DNA of 12,160 nucleotides from assembly GCA_919903585.1 (NCBI GenBank), contig CAKKST010000406.1:302-12461 (forward strand). The letters are read 5' to 3'. This DNA is from Nitrospiria bacterium. GTDB taxonomy: Bacteria > Nitrospirota > CAKKRA01 > 9FT-COMBO-42-15. The notes beneath the pieces are model-generated. The model was not told where the DNA came from and did no database searches. It saw only the letters and a program-made list of their open reading frames with translations. Both the position numbers and the translations under genes were made by a program. Position 1 is the first letter of the stretch; each line of letters opens with the position of its first letter. Positions 6,687 through 12,160 of this stretch are shown here, one piece after another.

Positions 6687-8045
6687 TCAACCGCCCAATA
6701 CCTCAGGATTTACCTCTTTTTTAACAACCACAGGCCTTACAGTCCTTGCTACAATATCTTTTGTATTCCCCACCTTTAATTTACCAAAAAGCAGTTCAAA
6801 CATGGCCTCAAGCTCCTTCATAACAGGCTCTCTTGCAGCCAAAGGTATATCCCACCATTTCTTTTTTAAAGGCCCAAATCCCTTTTTCCGTGTGCTATAG
6901 ATAAACTGATCCTCTGTCTGGTCCCCTTTTTTCTCTTTGGCATATTCCTGTTTTATGAAGCCATAAACCTCTTTTCTGAATTCCTCAGGCAGGTGTTTGC
7001 TATCGTATATTATATTCTGGAAGCCTGTGGCAAGATGCACCTCTGATGTCCCTGTCTCAGGGAACATGTGAAATGCCTCCTCCGGAAGTGTGGAGGCGCC
7101 GTGCTGGACACAGCCTGAGAGGCCGTATTCCCTTCTTGCTATGTCTGATAAAACCCTGAGTGTATCAAAGTCTATCTTTACCTTTGCAAGGGTGCCGTCA
7201 GGCAGTACAACGCCTCCATGTGTTGTGCCTGTCTGCACACTTATCTTGCTCAGGCCATTTGCGCCTCTAAAGATTTTCTTAAACCCATCAAGATATGCCC
7301 GCAGCTCCTCAGGTGTGCTGTTCTTGCCTCCTATCTCGCCTATCTCGCCTCCAACAGATATTGTAATCCCTGCTGGCTGCATCTGCCTGATATGTTCAGC
7401 CAGCTCTGCTGTCTTTTCAAAATTCGGCCTCTGCTGTTCGGAAATTGTCGGTTTCTCAAGGTCAACAAGTGTGGAGGCATCAATGTCTATGTTATAAAAC
7501 TCTGCGTCTATTGCCTCTTTTATCAAACCTTTTAAATAATTCGTTTCGGCATCTGGGTCTGAAATAAAATTCCTTCTAACAAGCTGGAAATGGTCGCCCT
7601 GAATAAAGACAGGGCCTTTAAATCCCTCCCTCACAGCAGCAGCAAGGACAACTGATGTAAATTCAAGCGGCCTCTGTTTTGTGTAGCCTATCTCAGAACG
7701 TGCGATCTCAAATATAAAGGCGCCTACATTATTTGCAATGGCCTTTCTGAATACTGCCCTCGCCGCATCGTATGTCAGGCCCCTGATGTTTATTGCAGGC
7801 ACTGTGAAGCCTTGATAATTCCTTCCAAGCTCCTCATACAGCCCCTGTATAGAGGATGGGATTGCGCCTGCCTCCTTTGCCATCTCTTTTATGAAAAGCA
7901 GGGAGACCTTCTTTTTCTCCTCATCCCCAGTAAACACAGCCTCATAGATAAGATCATCCATAAGACCTTTTAAGGCATTGGGGTTAATTATCTGCGGCCT
8001 TCCATTTTTGATAGAAACAACACCATTCAGCCTTTCAGTATTCAT
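6687..8045 (-). CDS. Class II fructose-bisphosphate aldolase-like protein
   Basis: A 452-residue TIM-barrel protein of the class II aldolase superfamily, longer than the usual 300-360 residues. Metal and catalytic motifs can be matched in order: QGDHFQ (149-154; D151 and H152 like the TDH of E. coli FbaA), NIDIDAS (185-191), GGEIGEIGG (232-240), TGTTHGG (272-278, H276 like the second zinc His), QHGAST (314-319, H315 like the third). The usual NIDTD near the end is replaced by VHLAT (336-340). About 75 N-terminal residues are an added helical region, and a basic tail follows residue 355. The GDHF and NIDIDAS stretches also recall GatZ/KbaZ-type barrels. Next to phosphofructokinase, cleavage or synthesis of fructose 1,6-bisphosphate is the likely reaction, though another sugar bisphosphate is possible. 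The start has AAGGAGA about 6 nt upstream (minus strand). It is the first gene of its cluster. Confidence 0.8.
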   Translation of the reverse strand: MNTERLNGVVSIKNGRPQIINPNALKGLMDDLIYEAVFTGDEEKKKVSLLFIKEMAKEAGAIPSSIQGLYEELGRNYQGFTVPAINIRGLTYDAARAVFRKAIANNVGAFIFEIARSEIGYTKQRPLEFTSVVLAAAVREGFKGPVFIQGDHFQLVRRNFISDPDAETNYLKGLIKEAIDAEFYNIDIDASTLVDLEKPTISEQQRPNFEKTAELAEHIRQMQPAGITISVGGEIGEIGGKNSTPEELRAYLDGFKKIFRGANGLSKISVQTGTTHGGVVLPDGTLAKVKIDFDTLRVLSDIARREYGLSGCVQHGASTLPEEAFHMFPETGTSEVHLATGFQNIIYDSKHLPEEFRKEVYGFIKQEYAKEKKGDQTEDQFIYSTRKKGFGPLKKKWWDIPLAAREPVMKELEAMFELLFGKLKVGNTKDIVARTVRPVVVKKEVNPEVLGG

Positions 8046-8071
8046 ATTAGTTCTCCTTGGTTAATATTTAG

Positions 8072-8247
8072 CAGATTGTTGAAAAAGTATTTACTCATGC
8101 TATAACTTGTCATTCCTGCCCCGTATCAAAGTACGGGGTAAACTCCAGCAGGAATCCAGAACCTCTTGAATTTACAAGGACTGGATTCCCGCTAAAAACA
8201 TGCGGGAATGACATCTAAGGGTGTTTTGCGCGTTTTTCAACAGCCTG
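8072..8247. mobile_element. MITE-like element with terminal inverted repeats and TTAG flanks
   Basis: The ends are CAGATTGTTGAAAAA (8072-8086) and TTTTTCAACAGCCTG (8233-8247), inverted repeats matching at 13 of 15 positions, the inner 10 perfectly. TTAG lies directly outside each end (8068-8071 and 8248-8251), as expected of a 4-bp target duplication. The 176-bp element has no coding capacity, so it would need a transposase in trans. It encloses a copy of the GTCATTCC palindromic repeat. Its left end lies 26 nt from the aldolase start codon, so it must occupy or border that gene's promoter. Confidence 0.6.
8108..8213. repeat. Palindromic intergenic repeat, GTCATTCC family, copy 2
   Basis: The outer arms TGTCATTCC (8108-8116) and GGAATGACA (8205-8213) are perfect inverted repeats, and the inner arms GGAATCCAG (8151-8159) and CTGGATTCC (8181-8189) are identical to those of the copy at 1491-1585. 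Additional hairpins are CCCCGTA (8119-8125) with TACGGGG (8132-8138), and CCCGC (8188-8192) with GCGGG (8202-8206). The stems are kept while loop sequences differ from copy 1, so the folded shape appears conserved. Confidence 0.85.
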
Positions 8248-8306
8248 TTAGAAATTAAACCACACTTTTCATGCACGGTCAAGAAAAACCTGATTGCTGC
8301 AACCTC

Positions 8307-8335
8307 TTTACAATAGCTATGAATGATGTTATTAT
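8307..8335 (+). promoter_or_regulatory. Sigma-70-type promoter of valS-nadC
   Basis: TTTACA (8307-8312) and TATTAT (8330-8335) each match the consensus at five of six positions and are separated by exactly 17 nt. Transcription would start near 8342, leaving a leader of about 26 nt that contains the AAAGGAGG (8347-8354) of valS. Such a short leader leaves no room for a T-box or other attenuator. Confidence 0.65.
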
Positions 8336-8367
8336 TATAAAATTTTAAAGGAGGAGCTTATATAACG

Positions 8368-11157
8368 ATGTCTCAGGAATTAAATAAGACCTATGAGCCG
8401 AAGGATGTAGAGAATAGATGGTATGCCTTCTGGGAAGAGAAAGGCCTTTTTCATGCCGATGAGAATTCAGATAAAAAACCCTATGCCATTGTCATCCCGC
8501 CGCCAAATATAACCGGTTCGCTGCACATGGGCCATGCCTTAAATAATACGCTTCAGGATATACTTATCAGATGGAAGAGGATGGCAGGCTATAATAGCCT
8601 CTGGATGCCGGGCACAGACCATGCTGGAATTGCAACTCAGAATGTTGTTGAAAAACAGCTTTCAAAGGAAGGGACAGATAGGCATGCAATTGGCAGAGGA
8701 AAATTCATTGAGCGCGTGTGGAAGTGGCGTGAAGAATCAGGCGGAACAATAATAAGGCAGCTCAAAAGGCTCGGCTCATCATGCGATTGGGATAGAGAGA
8801 GATTTACTATGGATGAGGGCCTTTCAGAGGCTGTTAAAGAGGTCTTTGTCAGACTCTATAATGAAGGGCTTATTTATAGAGACAATTATATTATTAACTG
8901 GTGCCCGAGATGCCATACTGCCTTATCAGACCTTGAGGTGGATTATATTGATACAACAGGCACACTTTATCATATCCGCTATCCAATAATCGGAAGCAAG
9001 GATGCTGTTATAGTTGCAACAACAAGGCCGGAGACAATGCTCGGCGATACTGCTGTTGCTACAAATCCTGATGATAAGAGATATAAAAATGTAAAGGGCA
9101 AAAAACTCCTCCTCCCAATTGCAAACAGGGAGATACCTGTTATTGAAGATGCAGTTGTTGATATTGAGTTTGGAACAGGCGCAGTAAAGGTAACACCTGC
9201 ACACGACCCTGCTGACTTTGAGATTGGGAAGAGGCACAATCTATTGCAGATTGTTGTTATAGATGATTCTGGCTGTATGACGCAAGAGTCAGGCGACAAA
9301 TATAAAGGGATGAGACGTGAGGAAAGCAGGAAGGAAATAGTAAAGCAACTTGAGGAAGAGGGTTATCTTGTTAAAAAAGAGCCGCACCAGCATGCAGTTG
9401 GCCATTGCTACAGGTGCAGGACAATTGTTGAACCGCTCGTAAAGCTCCAGTGGTTTGTAAAGATTAAGCCATTGGCAGAAGAGGCAATTAAAGCAGTTGA
9501 AGGCGGGAAGATCAGGTTTATTCCAAAGGGCTGGGAAAATACTTATTTTGAATGGATGCGGAATATAAAGGACTGGTGCATATCGCGCCAGATATGGTGG
9601 GGACATCAGATACCTGCATGGTATTGCTGTGACTGCTTTGGCGACATGATTACAATCTTTTCCCATGATAAGCCTTCAGGCACAAGTTATGCAACGCTTA
9701 GAAAAGGCGGCAAGACGCATGAAGATATACTTAGCTCTGTTGACAGGTGTGTTATTGATAAATCAGTAGAGCCGATTGTGAGCAAAGGCAAGACAAGGTG
9801 TCCAAAGTGCAATGGCAGCAATATGATTCAGGACCCTGATGTCCTTGATACATGGTTCTCCTCTGCGCTCTGGCCATTCTCTACTCTTGGCTGGCCTCAA
9901 AAGACTAAAGAACTGTCTACATTCTATCCAACAGACGCTCTTGTTACAGGCTTTGACATTATCTTTTTCTGGGTTGCGAGGATGATAATGATGGGTCTTA
10001 AGTTTATGAATGATGTGCCTTTTAAGGATGTTTATATCCATGCCCTTGTTCGTGATGCAGAGGGACAGAAGATGAGCAAGTCAAAAGGCAATGTAATAGA
10101 CCCATTAATAATGATAGATAAATATGGCGCAGATGCCCTGCGTTTTACACTCTCTGCAATGGCATCACCTGGCAGGGACATAAAGCTTTCAGAGGATAGG
10201 ATAGAAGGCTACAGAAATTTCTGCAACAAGATATGGAATGCATCAAGATTTGCCCTGATGAATGTAAAGGGAGACATTAAAAAGGATATTAAAGGATATA
10301 ATATCTTTGACAGATGGATATTAAGCAGGCTAAATAGGCTGACAAGGGAGATTACAGCATCCCTACAGGAGTACAGATTTGATGAAGCAGCAAATGCCAT
10401 CTATCAATTCATCTGGCATGAGTTCTGCGACTGGTATCTTGAGGCTGCAAAGCCTGTCATATATAAAAAGGACGATGCTGATAAAAGAAACATAACACAG
10501 ACTGTAATGATCCACAGCCTTGAGACATCATTGAGATTGCTTCATCCCTTTATGCCATTCATCACAGAGGAGATATGGCAGAGGCTGCCCAAGCTTGGCG
10601 CAGTAAGCGGTATGGAATCAATAATGCTTGCCCCCTACCCTGCGGCAGATGAGAGCCTGATTGATGATGTTATTGAGGAGGAGGTAAGGCTTCTTCAGGA
10701 TGTGATAAGCTGCGTGAGAAATATTCGCGGCGAGATGAATATCCCGCCTTCAGTTGAGATAGATATCTTATTAAAGGCTGAAGAAGGAAAGAGGGCTGAT
10801 CTTTACAGGCAGCATTCTGAATATATTAAATTCCTCGCAAAGGCAAAGGGGATTAAAATAGGCAGTGATATTGTGAAGCCGCATATAGCTGCAACAGCCG
10901 TGTTAAAGGATGCAGAGGTTTATATCCCCCTTGAAGGGGTTGTGAATTTTGACGGGGAGCTGCCCCGGCTTCAAAAGGAGCTTGAAAAAATAAAGAAGGA
11001 AATAGAATTTATAAATAAGAAGCTCGCTAATCAGGACTTCATCAACAAGGCGCCAAAGGATGTGGTGGAGAAGGAGAAGGAGAAATACAGAGAATTGACA
11101 GAAAAATTGAATAAGATAGAAGAGGGTATTAAGAAATTAGAGGCGCTGAGAATATAA
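8368..11157 (+). CDS. valS: Valine--tRNA ligase
   Basis: A full-length 929-residue class I aminoacyl-tRNA synthetase that charges tRNA-Val. The nucleotide-binding HIGH motif appears as HMGH (53-56) in PPPNITGSLHMGHALNN, and KMSKS is at 568-572. The editing domain, which removes mischarged threonine, is recognisable from ATTRPETMLGDTAVATNP and HDPADFEIG. Four cysteine pairs fit the two-zinc form of the enzyme: C179/C182 (WCPRC), C347/C350 (CYRC), C420 or C421 with C423 (CCDC) and C478/C481 (CPKC). The anticodon-binding domain follows about residue 640, and the C-terminal 65 residues form the tRNA-binding coiled coil typical of ValRS. GGAGG at 8350-8354 is rather far (13 nt) from the ATG, but no other start codon fits better. 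It is an essential housekeeping gene, first of a two-gene transcript with nadC. Confidence 0.97.
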   Translation: MSQELNKTYEPKDVENRWYAFWEEKGLFHADENSDKKPYAIVIPPPNITGSLHMGHALNNTLQDILIRWKRMAGYNSLWMPGTDHAGIATQNVVEKQLSKEGTDRHAIGRGKFIERVWKWREESGGTIIRQLKRLGSSCDWDRERFTMDEGLSEAVKEVFVRLYNEGLIYRDNYIINWCPRCHTALSDLEVDYIDTTGTLYHIRYPIIGSKDAVIVATTRPETMLGDTAVATNPDDKRYKNVKGKKLLLPIANREIPVIEDAVVDIEFGTGAVKVTPAHDPADFEIGKRHNLLQIVVIDDSGCMTQESGDKYKGMRREESRKEIVKQLEEEGYLVKKEPHQHAVGHCYRCRTIVEPLVKLQWFVKIKPLAEEAIKAVEGGKIRFIPKGWENTYFEWMRNIKDWCISRQIWWGHQIPAWYCCDCFGDMITIFSHDKPSGTSYATLRKGGKTHEDILSSVDRCVIDKSVEPIVSKGKTRCPKCNGSNMIQDPDVLDTWFSSALWPFSTLGWPQKTKELSTFYPTDALVTGFDIIFFWVARMIMMGLKFMNDVPFKDVYIHALVRDAEGQKMSKSKGNVIDPLIMIDKYGADALRFTLSAMASPGRDIKLSEDRIEGYRNFCNKIWNASRFALMNVKGDIKKDIKGYNIFDRWILSRLNRLTREITASLQEYRFDEAANAIYQFIWHEFCDWYLEAAKPVIYKKDDADKRNITQTVMIHSLETSLRLLHPFMPFITEEIWQRLPKLGAVSGMESIMLAPYPAADESLIDDVIEEEVRLLQDVISCVRNIRGEMNIPPSVEIDILLKAEEGKRADLYRQHSEYIKFLAKAKGIKIGSDIVKPHIAATAVLKDAEVYIPLEGVVNFDGELPRLQKELEKIKKEIEFINKKLANQDFINKAPKDVVEKEKEKYRELTEKLNKIEEGIKKLEALRI

Positions 11158-11159
11158 AA

Positions 11160-12008
11160 ATGAAAATACCAAAAAAGGTAATTATAGATTTTGTAAGGCA
11201 GGCGCTTTCTGAGGATATTGGAAGCGGCGATGTTACAACAGAGGCAATAGTCCCTGAAAGGGCTGCTGCTATAGGCAGGATTGTTCTGGAAGAGGATGCA
11301 GTAATCGCAGGCATCCCTATTGCAGAGGAGGTCTTCAGGCAGCTTAATGGCAATGTCAGGTTTACCTCATGTAAAGATGGGGTGCGGGTTAAAAAGGGAA
11401 CAACTATTTTGAAAATAAGAGGCAGTGCAAGGGCTTTATTAGCAGGTGAGCGGACAGCTCTTAATATCTTACAAAGGCTCTCTGGGATTGCCACATTGAC
11501 AGCGCATTTTGTAAAGGAGATCGCAGGGACAAAAGCCAAAATTGCTGACACGCGAAAGACCACACCCTGCCTGAGAATATTTGAAAAATATGCAGTTGCT
11601 ATTGGCGGCGGACACAATCACCGCTTTGGCCTTTATGATGCTGTGATGATAAAGGACAATCATATCATGGTTGCAGGCAGTATAAAAAAGGCAGTAGCGA
11701 TGACAAGGCAAAACATCCCGCATACAATGAAGATAGAGGTGGAGACAACGAACCTGAAAGAGGTAAAAGATGCATTAACATCAGGCACTGATATAATCAT
11801 GCTTGATAATATGTCAATTCCAATGATGAAAAAGGCAGTTGCTATGATAAACAAAAAGGCAGTGGTAGAGGCATCTGGGAACATAAATCAGAAAAATGTC
11901 AGGGAGGTTGCCTTAACAGGCGTTGACATTATTTCAATCGGCGCATTGACGCACTCCTATAAGTCAATTTCAATGAGTATGGAGATAGCTAAATTGAAGA
12001 CAGGGTAA
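11160..12008 (+). CDS. nadC: Nicotinate-nucleotide pyrophosphorylase (carboxylating)
   Basis: A 282-residue quinolinate phosphoribosyltransferase, which converts quinolinate and PRPP to nicotinate mononucleotide, CO2 and pyrophosphate in de novo NAD synthesis. Landmarks in order: EDIGSGDVTTEAIVP (18-32), GERTALNILQRLSGIAT (96-112), ADTRKTTPCLR (129-139), IGGGHNHRFGLYDAVMIKDN (148-167), KIEVET (191-196), IIMLDNM (212-218), EASGNIN (237-243) and SIGALTHS (259-266). The substrate- and PRPP-binding Arg, Lys, His, Glu and Asp residues are all present and the length is normal. The gene starts 2 nt after the valS stop and lacks a good ribosome binding site, so its translation is probably coupled to valS. 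Other NAD genes (nadA, nadB) are not in the window. Confidence 0.96.
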   Translation: MKIPKKVIIDFVRQALSEDIGSGDVTTEAIVPERAAAIGRIVLEEDAVIAGIPIAEEVFRQLNGNVRFTSCKDGVRVKKGTTILKIRGSARALLAGERTALNILQRLSGIATLTAHFVKEIAGTKAKIADTRKTTPCLRIFEKYAVAIGGGHNHRFGLYDAVMIKDNHIMVAGSIKKAVAMTRQNIPHTMKIEVETTNLKEVKDALTSGTDIIMLDNMSIPMMKKAVAMINKKAVVEASGNINQKNVREVALTGVDIISIGALTHSYKSISMSMEIAKLKTG

Positions 12009-12094
12009 ACTATTTAAAGAGGCTTGCCGCTGCGCTAAAGCCCAATGGCAGGATTGTCGAGGATGTAAGGGCAGCCATGATATTCTTGATATAG
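12005..12094 (+). pseudogene. Possible remnant of a SAM-dependent methyltransferase gene
   Basis: Starting over the nadC stop and in another frame, the sequence translates as VNYLKRLAAALKPNGRIVED followed by VRAAMIFLI and a TAG stop at 12092-12094. LKRLAAALKPNGRIV strongly recalls the LxxLxxALKPGGRLVI segment of class I methyltransferases. No start codon, catalytic motif I or ribosome binding site accompanies it, so if real it is a decayed or captured fragment. It could also be chance resemblance. Confidence 0.3.
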
Positions 12095-12160
12095 CAAAAT
12101 CAAACCTAATCGCCAATCACAGCAGGTGTTTTAAATTAAAAATGGCTCTTCGCGTAAAAG
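12095..12160. other. Unassigned sequence at the window end
   Basis: The last 66 bases hold no gene I can support. An ATG at 12141 opens a frame reading MALRVK that runs off the window, but no Shine-Dalgarno sequence precedes it. No terminator-like hairpin with a T run is visible after nadC, so transcription may continue past the window. Confidence 0.4.

Noticed and set aside
8248..8367. T-box or other leader regulation of valS
   Set aside because: The promoter leaves a leader of about 26 nt, and no specifier loop, T-box sequence or terminator is present.
11129..11617. Minus-strand 162-residue frame opposite nadC
   Set aside because: It lies wholly over the valS end and nadC, whose motifs are complete; its hydrophobic look is a by-product of reading the complement.

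Overview
The window reads as ordinary chromosome from a Gram-negative, moderately AT-rich, probably anaerobic bacterium. The mix of a chromate-type ChrB, a pyrophosphate-type phosphofructokinase, a long divergent class II aldolase, AGG/AGA-rich arginine codon use and the 'GTCATTCC...GGAATGAC' family of intergenic repeats would fit an uncultivated Nitrospirota or deltaproteobacterial-type genome. That placement is inference; no rRNA or other phylogenetic marker was compared.

Layout. (1) 1-3459, plus strand: a short upstream region with a stem-loop and two tandem palindromic operator-like sites leads into chrB, a small His-rich protein gene, an HD-domain phosphohydrolase gene and an MFS transporter gene. 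Two kinds of dispersed repeat have inserted here. One lies between the His-rich gene and the HD gene. The other pair of GC-rich inverted copies runs into the HD gene, supplying its C-terminal tail, and ends in the ribosome binding site of the MFS gene. No chrA chromate pump lies in the window; whether the MFS protein serves as the export partner is speculation. (2) 3493-8045, minus strand, transcribed right to left: a class II fructose-bisphosphate aldolase-like gene, a PPi-type 6-phosphofructokinase gene 12 nt downstream, then an ABC-F ATPase gene 95 nt further on. The first two form a compact module interconverting fructose 6-phosphate and triose phosphates; the ABC-F gene differs in codon use. 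(3) 8046-8367: a divergent intergenic region holding a 176-bp MITE-like element with imperfect terminal inverted repeats, a TTAG direct repeat on each side, and a copy of the GTCATTCC repeat nested inside, followed by a good sigma-70-type promoter for valS. (4) 8368-12008, plus strand: valS and nadC, nearly abutting and presumably co-transcribed. (5) 12009-12160: no intact gene, but a short reading frame resembling a piece of a SAM-dependent methyltransferase.

No tRNA, rRNA, CRISPR array, complete insertion sequence or phage gene was seen. I do not see a clear new multi-gene system. The points most worth a second look are the chrB operator and leaderless-looking start with the adjacent His-rich protein, the composite MITE with its target-site-like repeat, the capture of repeat sequence into a coding region and a ribosome binding site, and the unusual active-site sequences of the phosphofructokinase and aldolase.
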